The notes under the pieces: generated by a model | What the model was told of the DNA's origin: nothing | Seen by the model: the letters and a program-made list of their open reading frames with translations, nothing else | Database searches by the model: none | Source of the DNA: Lewinella sp050633125 | Lineage (GTDB): Bacteria > Bacteroidota > Bacteroidia > Chitinophagales > Saprospiraceae | Reading direction: 5' to 3' | Assembly (NCBI RefSeq): GCF_050633125.1 | Contig: NZ_JBOEFX010000110.1 | Location: forward strand, 23,269 to 87,268 | DNA length: 64,000 nucleotides | Program-made: the position numbers and the translations under genes | Part shown: one piece after another, positions 9,162 to 18,014 of the stretch | Layout: every line of letters starts with the position of its first letter | Position numbering within the stretch: position 1 is the stretch's first letter

Positions 9162-10775
9162 TTAAAGCAATATGATCTTTTCGGTTAGCGCTCCGCTTGC
9201 TGTTATTACCTTCAAGTAGTAAATCCCGCGAGGATAATCAAGGGTTTTTATAACCGTATTAAAATGATCATTTTGCTTCTTGAACCCTTTAATCATCTGG
9301 CCAGATGAGTTGTATAACTCTACACTGAAAACATGATTGTCATTAAAATCAATGGCAATGTTTAAGTGGTTGGTTGCTGGATTGGGGAATACCTTGAAAG
9401 ATGCTATTTGAGCCTCTGAGTTTTCTACGATGGTACTGGTTTTTAAAGGGTGACTTCCCACCATGCCTATGCCATGGGGCACCCAAACTTGATAAACACT
9501 ATCTGTAGTGGCAGTAATTGATGGCGTAGTTTCTCCGGTAGACCAAATATACTCGGCGTATCCTGCCGGAGCGCTAATAACGATAGAATCACCAGAAATA
9601 TCATAGGTTAGCAATGGCCGAGGAAGATCAAATCCCAATGTGGTGGCCTGTATTCTATAGCTCATATAGGAGTCTTCAAAGTAAAGACAAGTGAGCAAAT
9701 CTCCAGCTTGATTAACAAGACTAAAGGTAGGACTAGGGCGAAAAACATAGCCCCAGTTTATTAAGACTAGGCTATCACCTAGCCATTGTGCGTTTCCCAT
9801 TGCAGAAGCGTAAATACTCTGATTTGCATCGTAAGACCATTCAAGGGTAGCGGTAGAATCTGAAAAATCGAGTGCATAAGCGGCGGCCCTGGAGTACTGT
9901 GTTGGTACTCTTAAATTGCCATTGTCATAAATACCAATATTTCCGTTGGATAAGCGATTTGCAGAATGTTGTGCACTAAAAGTATCGCCTGAATTGAGGA
10001 TGTTAAAAGTACTCCGTTCTCCTCCTAATCTCCATAATATCTCGCCTGTTCTATTAAGTCTATCTACTTTGTACACAGTAGATGTATTACGAAGAGAGAC
10101 CAATAAGTCACCATCATCATCGAGGGAAAATGAATTGCCATGTGCATAATCAAAATCACTTGAATAGTAACTCAAACCTTCGGAGAATTCCTCGGGGTGC
10201 ACAAAATCAGTGCTGTGCCATTGCCAGATTAGATGGTGTTCTTCATCAAATTCCTGGATGCCATAACCTCGTACTGATGTATTTACCGATCCGGTAATGC
10301 CATTAAATGTGTATTGGCTAAGATTCATGATGGTGTCGTACAAGGTGCCGATGATCTTGTTTCCGTTTTCTAATAACAAAAAATCATGGGTGTCACCACG
10401 TTCATCACTAATTGCGGTTGTCAAAGTGTCGAGTAATTGAAGATCACTATCATAGGTTAAAAACACAGCTGCTACTTCGGGCTTATAGGTTATTGAGCTA
10501 AAGTTGTTTATTCCTTCATGGTATTTATAGTCGAAGGATGTTTCTTGTTGGTCTTTTCTGTACCAGGCGATATAGCCTAGCGAATCAAGAATAAACATGT
10601 TCGTTTTGGTTGCGGCATTGAGTTGATACGAATTGGCGCAATAATGCCCCCGGAATGAAAGCTCATTCAATTCGAACTGATAACTTGGGAAATCTGGTGG
10701 GGTTGGTCTGTTGTATTCCTGAGCACTCACATATTCAGTAAAAAGGGCAAGTAGTAGTAAATATTTATAGTGCAT
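9162..10775 (-). CDS. secreted arylsulfotransferase-like (ASST) protein with T9SS sorting tail
   Basis: The signal peptide (MHYKYLLLLALFTEYVSAQ) is followed by an ASST-type propeller. Motifs typical of this group are ALIWQWHS-like (HHLIWQWHSTDFVHPEE), HGNSFSLDDDGDLLVS, GEILWRLGG and FSAQHSANRLSNGNI. The C-terminus (FKVFPNPATNHLNIAI ... KIILL) is a type A sorting tail, so the protein is probably surface-attached or released. True sulfotransferase activity is uncertain because many Bacteroidota members are uncharacterised. The frame is open to 10844, but ATG 10775 or 10784 gives the better signal peptide. Confidence 0.82.
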   Translation of the reverse strand: MHYKYLLLLALFTEYVSAQEYNRPTPPDFPSYQFELNELSFRGHYCANSYQLNAATKTNMFILDSLGYIAWYRKDQQETSFDYKYHEGINNFSSITYKPEVAAVFLTYDSDLQLLDTLTTAISDERGDTHDFLLLENGNKIIGTLYDTIMNLSQYTFNGITGSVNTSVRGYGIQEFDEEHHLIWQWHSTDFVHPEEFSEGLSYYSSDFDYAHGNSFSLDDDGDLLVSLRNTSTVYKVDRLNRTGEILWRLGGERSTFNILNSGDTFSAQHSANRLSNGNIGIYDNGNLRVPTQYSRAAAYALDFSDSTATLEWSYDANQSIYASAMGNAQWLGDSLVLINWGYVFRPSPTFSLVNQAGDLLTCLYFEDSYMSYRIQATTLGFDLPRPLLTYDISGDSIVISAPAGYAEYIWSTGETTPSITATTDSVYQVWVPHGIGMVGSHPLKTSTIVENSEAQIASFKVFPNPATNHLNIAIDFNDNHVFSVELYNSSGQMIKGFKKQNDHFNTVIKTLDYPRGIYYLKVITASGALTEKIILL

Positions 10776-11029
10776 AGTGTTCATCAAAATAAGGGTCAAG
10801 AATAAATGCTGATACAATATATAGATTTTTGAATTTGTGTCCATGACTACGCTTTGCCACTTATCCTTGATTTATTGTCTGTTACCTTGTCATTATAGCT
10901 GGCAGGCATGAGGTTCTTTTATTCTGCGGCAGCAAGCTGTAATTTGTAATCAACACCTTTAGGCGTTTTCTTTACCGAAAAAACACTATATTTTTACCTA
11001 GATATTAAAACATCTAAAATACCATAACC

Positions 11030-12019
11030 ATGCTAGACCTAGTTAAAGACCCCAAAATTCAGCAAGTTTTGAGTCCGCCCAATGCCTCCCCACACTGGGA
11101 GAAAGACCTCGAGCGCTTGGTAAAAGGCGATGTAACGCTTAATCGCCGCTCGGCGGGAGAAGATTCTATTCGTGCTTTTCAGCGGTTACTGATCTTTCTC
11201 GGATATTCTACTTCTTCTTCAGGCTCCTTTTCGATTGATGGGGATTTTGGTCGCGGTACCAACCGGGCCTTGGCCCAGTTTGAATTTGACAACAAGTTGG
11301 AGTCATCCATAATTTCACGGAAAACGCTTACTTATGATTGCTCCTGGCAGACCGCCCGCAAGCTTATCAAGAGTATTCCTGATGTGAAATTAAACATCAA
11401 GACCCTTGAAAAAATGCTGGAGTTGGCCAAAGAGGCCATCGATACCAACACTGTCAATTGTGGCGATTTTGATGAAGCCATCTTCCAGCTTAACGCCCTC
11501 CACGATAAGAAAGGACTCACTTGCCGGGAAATTAATAAACGCTACGGCGCTGCTGCTGAAAAGGCGGCAAAGGAACTAAAAGCCGCCAACGGGCGCATCA
11601 TCCTTCCTGAATGGATATTAGCAATTATCCGCCAAGAAACGGCCGGTGTAGTTCGCCCAAGATTTGAACAGCATTGGTTGTCAAAATTGGCAAAAAAACA
11701 CCCTAATACAGACCTTGTTGAACTACGCTATCAATCCATGAGTTTTGGCCTGGGCCAGGTGATGGGCTTCAATTACAATCGGGTAGGGGCCTCTTCGGCC
11801 AAGGAGTTGTATACGTTGCCGTTAGACAAGCAGATTACGTCGATTGCCCGCTTTCTGACTTTGAGCTCACGCGTACGCCCGGCGGTGCAAAAGTTAGACC
11901 CAAGCGCAGATGACTTCAAAGCGGTAGCGCGATACTATAACGGTTCTGGCTATGCGGCTCATCATTACGATGAGAGTTTGGCAAGATGGTTCCGGGAGTT
12001 TAAGGTGCTGCGGGGATAA
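11030..12019 (+). CDS. peptidoglycan-binding domain plus N-acetylmuramidase (DUF3380-like)
   Basis: A 329-aa predicted cell-wall hydrolase. Residues about 45-100 resemble a PG_binding_1 module (DSIRAFQRLLIFLGY ... DGDFGRGTNRALAQFE). The C-terminal half matches the muramidase family of phage endolysins: ILAIIRQETAGVVRPRFEQ carries the putative catalytic Glu, followed by SFGLGQVMGFNY and ARYYNGSGYA. No signal peptide is visible, so release would need a holin, lysis or another route. It stands alone beside the caspase island and is separated from it by a bidirectional terminator. A phage-derived or toxin-like origin is possible but no phage genes adjoin it. Confidence 0.82.
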   Translation: MLDLVKDPKIQQVLSPPNASPHWEKDLERLVKGDVTLNRRSAGEDSIRAFQRLLIFLGYSTSSSGSFSIDGDFGRGTNRALAQFEFDNKLESSIISRKTLTYDCSWQTARKLIKSIPDVKLNIKTLEKMLELAKEAIDTNTVNCGDFDEAIFQLNALHDKKGLTCREINKRYGAAAEKAAKELKAANGRIILPEWILAIIRQETAGVVRPRFEQHWLSKLAKKHPNTDLVELRYQSMSFGLGQVMGFNYNRVGASSAKELYTLPLDKQITSIARFLTLSSRVRPAVQKLDPSADDFKAVARYYNGSGYAAHHYDESLARWFREFKVLRG

Positions 12020-12041
12020 AATCCCAGAGGAGCCTCTTACA

Positions 12042-12092
12042 AAAACAAATGAGCCTCTACTTGGCCTGCCAGATAGGGGCTCATTTGTTTTG
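12042..12092. terminator. bidirectional rho-independent terminator
   Basis: AAACAAATGAGCC (12042-12054) pairs with GGCTCATTTGTTTT (12078-12091). A-tract and T-tract flank the stem, so it can serve both the muramidase gene (+) and, less directly, the convergent caspase-nSTAND gene (-). Confidence 0.8.
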
Positions 12093-12175
12093 TGTGTGCA
12101 ATACTAAATGTTTGTGCTGAAAATATGGCTTGGACTGTACCCTGCTGAAGCCCAAGCTACGCTATACTAAAGCCA

Positions 12176-15100
12176 TTAGACTTGTTCTGACAACCATTGG
12201 GCATCATAAGTTTGGAGTATTTCAACTAACAATTCTTGGAATTTCTCTGCCGTTCCATCCATATGTCGCCTTATCCAGAAGCCCAGGGCAATATATTGAC
12301 TGATAATATGTGGGCTGGTACTTTGAAATGAATTGTTGCGCTCCGCAAAGAAACTGTAAGGGCCTTCTGAGGTTGAATCTTCTTGCCAAAGCCGGTAACG
12401 CACTTCTTGCCACCGATTAACATCAAAGCCACTAGCGTTATAGTCGATAATAATCAAGCGGTATTTTGTGATGGTACGTTCTTTTTCGCTTGGGTGTTCC
12501 TCCCAGTACTGGGAAGCCCAATAATATACCCTGGCCAGGTCTTTTAGCTTGTGGTTGTAGAAGGCCTGCGCTAGCTTTTTCAACAACTTATTTTGCTTAA
12601 AAGAAATAGCCGTTTGGTGAAGCCAATCAATAAATTCCGGATTGTATTTGCCAAATTCATCCGATGAATCGAGATTGAATTCCTCACCATGCGGACCGCT
12701 AATAAAAATGGCTGCCGGCGCTAAAGATTGGAGTTTTTTCAAGCTCAGCAGCGGCTTGAAAGTATGATATAGCGCAGTGGTGAAATAAATAGGTTGACCA
12801 AGGTGCTCAATGTCGTATTTATCCGCTTTTTCCAAAATATCGACGACCTCTTTAGCTATTGCCTCCTTATTAGTCGCTACTTCTTTTCGATAGTCTTCCG
12901 GGGAGTCCCATATTTTATCTGTCGCTGCCAACCATTCCGGATCATAAGCCTGCAACATTTTTTCCAAGATGGCCCGAAAGTATTCCATCGTGCCATCCAA
13001 GGTTCGCCGTAGCCAAAACGCACAAGCGACCCACGCAACCGTCTCGTTTTTATCAAAGCCTCGCTCCTCAGGCATTTCAGGAGGTGTTGAAGCAGACACT
13101 ACAAAGTTATAATAAAACCAAAAAGTACTCTTGTCTTCGTCACTAATATCCCCTGATTGAGCCAGATAAGCTTCTGCCATAGCAGGAAGGATGTAATCGT
13201 TTTTTGCGTGGTACTTATAAATGTTGTAAAAATTCCGAATCTGCACTTGTAAGAATTTCGTGTAAAACGGCATGGTCAATCGACGGAGAAAGGAGTCCTG
13301 GTGTGCAGGAATAGCGTATTTTGTCAACCAATCCAGAAAGGCCGGATTGTAATGGCCAAAATCAGCAATACTATTTTCAAAACCCGCTAGATGTGGCCCA
13401 CTTGAAAAGACAGGTACAGGTGAAATGGACCGAATTTTATCCAGATCCATCAAGACTTTAATATTGTTATAGATATCTCTTACCCCTTTGAGATTTCCAA
13501 AATCTTTGTCATCCAGAAAAGAAGTGGCTCGCCAGGTAGCACTCATCATTTCATTGATAACTTGTTCTTTTTGCCGCTTGAGCTCAATGATGCTTGCGAT
13601 CCGTTTTTGCCAACTTTGCTGAATAAAAGACGCCTCCGCGAGGTTGAGGCCATGTTTGCCTTGTTCCAGTAAAACGGTTAAGACTTTGTCGGAATTCCCC
13701 GAAAGGATGAGCGAATTGAGGTCGGGAAAAGTTTGTTGGCTATGGCACTCGTGCCAAAATTCGAGAAAGGCTGCTTTGTCTTCCTCTGGTGTTTCTGCTA
13801 GCATCTCGTTGACGAAAACGTTGTCCTTGTCTTCCAGCAGGAAAAGGGACGCATCAGCAACTTGCTTGATGAGTTGGAGTAACTTGGGGTTGCTATCCCA
13901 GAGGCGACTGAAGGTGGTGTTCAAATCCACCAAAGAACGTTCTTGTTCGTTCTGTTCTTTTTCGTAGCCCCTTGGGCTCGGAGGTGGAGCTTCGGCACTG
14001 TCCATGACGGCCTTCCACAGTTCTCGCTGCAAGCTCAGGTTTTCTTTGCCAAAATCGTTGATCCATCTTTTACCCATCGTCCAGGTATTGATCAACGAGT
14101 CGTGGATGAGTTCTTCGTATCGGATACCTGCTTCGCCGCCGGTAGAAATTAGATTGGCAGCGCGTAGCGCATCCAGAATTTCATTGATGGCTTGGTTGTC
14201 ATCCGCAAAGCGTAGTTCGTCGAACTGCTGATCACGGTATACCCTGCGGCGGGTGTATTCGCCATCGCTAAGGCTTACCATTCGCAGAAAAACATGGCGT
14301 AGGAGTTCTTGCTTCGGGGTGAGGCTTTGATCACCATCTTGATTCTCTTCTGTTGGCTTCGCGCCAAAACCATCATAAATGAGTTGCATCCGCCTGCTGA
14401 GAGCACCGCTCACGCCTCCCAGTTTATCACGGTAGGCGGTACGCTTGAAAACACGCTCGCTAGAAGCCGTGTGCGTTACCATCTCTTGCATGGTGTAAGA
14501 CAGCAATGGCAGGGCACTAGGTAGGTAGTTGAGGTCTTCCAGAATAGCATCTGCCAAGTCGCCAACTTCATCTTGTTGGAATTCGTAAGCAAACAAAGTC
14601 GCGGGATTCACCAATGCCGATCTTAGATCATCCAACCCCAGTGTAGAGAGGCGATAGAGTTTGAAATAATCATAGTAAGATTGCTGCTTGCCCCAAAATT
14701 GTTCTCCAAATTCAGAGATCTCCAATTGCCATTCAAAATCAGAACGCATGGAGATGATGATTTGCAGCTTACCCGCAACAGCCGCTTCGAACAGTTCTTT
14801 GAGGTAAGTGTTGACAGTGGTTTGCTCTTCAAGGGTGCAGGTGGTGAACAGTTCTTCAAACTGATCGAGATAAAGGACTTGTTTTTTGCTTGCGTTTAGA
14901 TAAAAAATGCGCTCGCCAAAGAAGGAAGACGATGGCATTTGATCCATTGATTGTGGCGGTGTAAACCGAAAAGGCTTGGTTTCGTCACTCATCACTTCTT
15001 CCCATTTCTGGTCTTGATGACGCTTTAGTGACCAAGGGCGATCACCGGGACGAAATTGAAAAATTTCGTAGCCCGCCTGCTGGTAAGCGGGCAATAGCCC

Positions 15101-16216
15101 CGCCTTGACCAAAGAAGACTTACCGCTACCCGATGGCCCGGAAAGCACCAATAGTGTAGGGCTTTTTTGCGATTCTTCTTCTGTTTGGACAGAAAGCCCC
15201 ATGATGGCTCGCAAGTTTTCTACATCACTGGTGCGGCCAAAGTAGTAGTCGGCATCTTCGATGTCGTATTGTTCCAGACCTTTGTAGGGGTTCTTACGTT
15301 TGCGTTCATCCCACTTGGGGTCATTTTCCGGGTGGCGAGGGTCGCAAAAGATGAATTGGCCGCCATCGTGCCGCCCCATCGGGAAAAGGTCCGGGTTTTG
15401 GGGTTTGAAGGCCTCGGCTTTGCGGGTACGCCGTTCCACTTCATCGTGCAGGTAAATGAATAACTCGTGAGTGGTCAGAATGCCGTCGCCTAAGTTTTTA
15501 CCGGCGGGTTTGAAATCGGGGCGAGCCTTGCCACTGAGGGCGGCTACAAGTGCCTCTGCAAAAGGAGAGTTGTTAGCTGCTGCTTCTCCTCGTTCGCTGA
15601 TCAAATCTGCCGCTTTTTCTGCGGGGCCAGCGCTTGCGAGTACCTGCCAAGCGCGCTTTTCTTGGTAGCGGTTGAATCGCTTTTTACTCATGGGCCGCAA
15701 GCCCAAGCCCATCGTTGCGCGGGTACGACTGATACGCCGAAAAGCCCCCGCAAAACAGCAATCCATGATAGCCAGTGTATGATGACAATCAAAGGCTTCC
15801 AGCTGCTCAAAAAGCCACTCCATTTTTATCAGCGTCTCATTTTTGGAGAGTTCTGCGATGGAGAAGCTGACATCACTGGGCATCAGGTAGCCCGCGGCAC
15901 CTGCGCCGTCGATATCGCCTGCCAGGCCGTGGCCAGCGTAGTAAAACAGAAGGCCGTCTTTGGGTTTGATGGTACCTGCTTGTTTTAGTTCGGCAAGAAA
16001 CGTTTCCAACTCAGCCTTGGTAGAATCGTAGCAAGTGTGTACATTCTCTTTCGCAAAACCCTGGTAGGTGATGAGCGTCTCTTTGAGTGCTTCGGCATCT
16101 GCACGTGGTGTCAGCAGGTGAGCGCCAATGTTATCGTAGCGATTGATCGCAATCAGGATCGCGTGTGCCTTGAGGGCGCCGGGGAGTTTGGTGCGGGTTA
16201 TTTTTTGAGTAGGCAT
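12176..16216 (-). CDS. caspase-like protease fused to nSTAND NTPase with duplicated C-terminal domain
   Basis: 1346 aa. Residues about 15-290 form a C14/metacaspase-type domain with the dyad H96 (FYYAGHG) and C154 (MDCCFAG). A link NPYKGLEQYDIEDADYYFG leads to an nSTAND NTPase with Walker A GPSGSGKSS (360-368) and Walker B VLYLDQFEE (447-455). The C-terminal third contains two diverged copies of one domain of about 220 aa: compare FWLRRTLDGTMEYF (near 1065) with FWIRRHMDGTAEKF (near 1315), and FSSGPHLAGFENSIADFG with ISGPHGEEFNLDSSDEFG. Such proteins are thought to sense a trigger via the C-terminus and activate the protease. The duplicated domain is not one I recognise. First of four caspase-like genes on this strand. 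Confidence 0.9.
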   Translation of the reverse strand: MPTQKITRTKLPGALKAHAILIAINRYDNIGAHLLTPRADAEALKETLITYQGFAKENVHTCYDSTKAELETFLAELKQAGTIKPKDGLLFYYAGHGLAGDIDGAGAAGYLMPSDVSFSIAELSKNETLIKMEWLFEQLEAFDCHHTLAIMDCCFAGAFRRISRTRATMGLGLRPMSKKRFNRYQEKRAWQVLASAGPAEKAADLISERGEAAANNSPFAEALVAALSGKARPDFKPAGKNLGDGILTTHELFIYLHDEVERRTRKAEAFKPQNPDLFPMGRHDGGQFIFCDPRHPENDPKWDERKRKNPYKGLEQYDIEDADYYFGRTSDVENLRAIMGLSVQTEEESQKSPTLLVLSGPSGSGKSSLVKAGLLPAYQQAGYEIFQFRPGDRPWSLKRHQDQKWEEVMSDETKPFRFTPPQSMDQMPSSSFFGERIFYLNASKKQVLYLDQFEELFTTCTLEEQTTVNTYLKELFEAAVAGKLQIIISMRSDFEWQLEISEFGEQFWGKQQSYYDYFKLYRLSTLGLDDLRSALVNPATLFAYEFQQDEVGDLADAILEDLNYLPSALPLLSYTMQEMVTHTASSERVFKRTAYRDKLGGVSGALSRRMQLIYDGFGAKPTEENQDGDQSLTPKQELLRHVFLRMVSLSDGEYTRRRVYRDQQFDELRFADDNQAINEILDALRAANLISTGGEAGIRYEELIHDSLINTWTMGKRWINDFGKENLSLQRELWKAVMDSAEAPPPSPRGYEKEQNEQERSLVDLNTTFSRLWDSNPKLLQLIKQVADASLFLLEDKDNVFVNEMLAETPEEDKAAFLEFWHECHSQQTFPDLNSLILSGNSDKVLTVLLEQGKHGLNLAEASFIQQSWQKRIASIIELKRQKEQVINEMMSATWRATSFLDDKDFGNLKGVRDIYNNIKVLMDLDKIRSISPVPVFSSGPHLAGFENSIADFGHYNPAFLDWLTKYAIPAHQDSFLRRLTMPFYTKFLQVQIRNFYNIYKYHAKNDYILPAMAEAYLAQSGDISDEDKSTFWFYYNFVVSASTPPEMPEERGFDKNETVAWVACAFWLRRTLDGTMEYFRAILEKMLQAYDPEWLAATDKIWDSPEDYRKEVATNKEAIAKEVVDILEKADKYDIEHLGQPIYFTTALYHTFKPLLSLKKLQSLAPAAIFISGPHGEEFNLDSSDEFGKYNPEFIDWLHQTAISFKQNKLLKKLAQAFYNHKLKDLARVYYWASQYWEEHPSEKERTITKYRLIIIDYNASGFDVNRWQEVRYRLWQEDSTSEGPYSFFAERNNSFQSTSPHIISQYIALGFWIRRHMDGTAEKFQELLVEILQTYDAQWLSEQV

Positions 16217-16356
16217 TTATATGGAGGTGTTTCGTTTAATCAGAAGGTGTTTTTTCTGTCGTCCGTTGTTTTGCTGGACTTTAGCCAAATGGCGAAAGTC
16301 GTAGAGCGTTAGTTGGAAGTTGATCTATGTGTGTTTACTAATCGCTATACCCATTA

Positions 16357-16422
16357 CCATAGGCGAGCGAAGCAAGCCGAACTCTGAGGACTGAAAGGAC
16401 GATCACCGAAGGTTATCCTTTT
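16357..16422. repeat. dispersed intergenic repeat (GCGAAGC family)
   Basis: The stretch with AGCGAAGCAAGCCGAACTCT and GGACGATC is similar to 50664-50730 (TGCGAAGCAGCCCGAACTCT, GGACGATC). Related cores occur near 47386-47412 and 37629-37650. Non-coding and of unknown role; it lies in the 230-base gap between the helicase stop and the caspase-nSTAND start. Confidence 0.45.
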
Positions 16423-16446
16423 ACGGACTTTCCCAAAAAAAACAGT

Positions 16447-17706
16447 TTAGTGTTTCTTCCCCTTCCGGCGCTTTGATTTCCCTTTCTTATTTAGCGCTAA
16501 AGTTTCCTCGGTCGCTTTCATGAGCTCCTTTAGACCAAACTGGTCTTCTTCTGCCATCTTTAGCGTTTCGCGATAATCGGCCCGGTCGAGGTCGAGAATT
16601 TTAATTTCGTAACCCGTGTAGGAATGAATAGCGTGCAGTAATACTTTTTCTCCTGGCGCACAAAAGGAGTAGGCTATTCCTCTTTGTTTGGCTCGCCCGG
16701 TGCGGCCAATACGATGCACATACTGGTCTGCTTCTGTGGGCAAATCGTAATTGATGACGTGGGTAATATTGGAAATGTCGATGCCGCGTGCACTCACATC
16801 GGTTGCAATGAGTAAGCGCTCTTCGTCTGCTTTAAAGGCGGCCAGGGTAGCAATTCGTTCTGATTGTTCTACATCGCCATGCAGGATTAAGCTGGAAATG
16901 CCTACTCGCTCCATGGCCTTTTGTACCCGCTCTGCACGTACTTTCGTACGGACAAAAACGAGCATTTTTCCTTCTGGCTGTTCTTTGAGGATACGCTCCA
17001 GGAAAAAACGTTTATCATCCATTTCTACGAAGAGCACAGAGTGGTCTACATTCTTGGAAACAGGGTCTTTCGGGGAAATCTGGATACGAATTGCTTGCTG
17101 GGTCAACGAATGGGCCAAGGATTTGATTTCATCGTCGATAGTAGCCGAAAAGAAGAGCGTTTGCCGGCGTTTAGGCAGCAGCCTCATCACATCTTGGACA
17201 TCCTTCAGGAAGCCCAAACCTAGCATTTGATCGGCTTCGTCGATAATGAGCGTCTCTACTCGTTCCAGTCGTAATGCCCCCTGATGGCTGAGGTCGAACA
17301 TCCGTCCTGGCGTAGTGATTAATATATCTACACCTTTGGTGAGGGTGGCAATCTGCGGGTCTTGTTCCACGCCGCCCAGCAGGCCGTACACCTTAACGCC
17401 GGTATTTTTCCCTAGCTCCTCAAACACTTTGGTAATTTGCAGCGCCAGTTCTCGTGTAGGCACCATCACCAGGCATTTGATGCCATCTTTTCTCCGCTGA
17501 CGTTCTTTGAAGTTTTGTAATTTCTGCAAGACAGGGATCGCAAAAGCCGCCGTCTTTCCGGTGCCGGTTTGGGCTACCGCCAAAATATCCGCCCCTTTTA
17601 GAATGAGCGGGATAGCCTTGTACTGAATATCCGTTGGACGCTTATAAGCTAGTGCTTCGATATTCTGTTTTATCTCGGGGGAAAGGGGGTATTCGGAAAA
17701 TTTCAT
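16447..17706 (-). CDS. DEAD-box ATP-dependent RNA helicase
   Basis: 419 aa, RhlE/CshA-like. Q motif near PTDIQYKAIP, motif I AQTGTGKT (46-52), Ia PTRELALQ, II DEAD (156-159), III SAT, and VI HRIGRTGRA are all present. The C-terminus is a short Lys/Arg tail (KKGKSKRRKGKKH), suited to RNA binding. Expected role is RNA unwinding in ribosome assembly or mRNA turnover. It is embedded between caspase-like genes on the same strand, but such helicases are common housekeeping genes and no functional link is required. Confidence 0.95.
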   Translation of the reverse strand: MKFSEYPLSPEIKQNIEALAYKRPTDIQYKAIPLILKGADILAVAQTGTGKTAAFAIPVLQKLQNFKERQRRKDGIKCLVMVPTRELALQITKVFEELGKNTGVKVYGLLGGVEQDPQIATLTKGVDILITTPGRMFDLSHQGALRLERVETLIIDEADQMLGLGFLKDVQDVMRLLPKRRQTLFFSATIDDEIKSLAHSLTQQAIRIQISPKDPVSKNVDHSVLFVEMDDKRFFLERILKEQPEGKMLVFVRTKVRAERVQKAMERVGISSLILHGDVEQSERIATLAAFKADEERLLIATDVSARGIDISNITHVINYDLPTEADQYVHRIGRTGRAKQRGIAYSFCAPGEKVLLHAIHSYTGYEIKILDLDRADYRETLKMAEEDQFGLKELMKATEETLALNKKGKSKRRKGKKH

Positions 17707-17784
17707 GGTACAAAGATAGATGCTTATGGAGGAATATTTTTAAGGAGTTATTAGGGATTTGGTGTTTTATAGACGAGTTATTAA

Positions 17785-17931
17785 TTATCTGGATTTATCA
17801 TGGATTTGTTTTCGCTCGAGAGGTCGCCAGCCTGGGAATCCGACAAAAGGAAAACGTTGCTTTTGATTGCCTTCTACATCGAAGAGCATTAAAGAAGCAT
17901 CACTGAAACCTAAAGTGATCAACTTGTCCAT
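17785..17931 (-). CDS. possible 48-aa ORF
   Basis: An ATG at 17931 opens a 48-codon frame beginning MDKLITLGFSDASLMLFD and ending IHDKSR. It has a plausible hydrophobic core and ends before the helicase gene, downstream of the caspase-hydrolase gene and beyond its terminator. No family recognised. It could be a real small gene, a degraded fragment or chance. The rest of the 308-base gap has no features beyond the terminator. Confidence 0.3.
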   Translation of the reverse strand: MDKLITLGFSDASLMLFDVEGNQKQRFPFVGFPGWRPLERKQIHDKSR

Positions 17932-17970
17932 TGTTTTTTCCCTTGCCAGAATCGATTATTTGTGAACAAG

Positions 17971-18004
17971 CCGAGGCTACGCTCTTAAGAAAACGTAGCC
18001 TCGG
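17971..18004 (-). terminator. terminator of caspase-hydrolase gene
   Basis: CCGAGGCTACG (17971-17981) and CGTAGCCTCGG (17994-18004) form a perfect 11-bp stem just past the stop codon at 18015. The T-tract on the minus-strand side is weak. Confidence 0.65.
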
Positions 18005-18014
18005 TGTTGAAAAA

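Noticed and set aside
16447..17706. The DEAD-box helicase as a component of the caspase system
   Set aside because: It has all standard housekeeping helicase motifs and a 230-308 base spacing on each side with repeats and a terminator. Position alone does not support a role.
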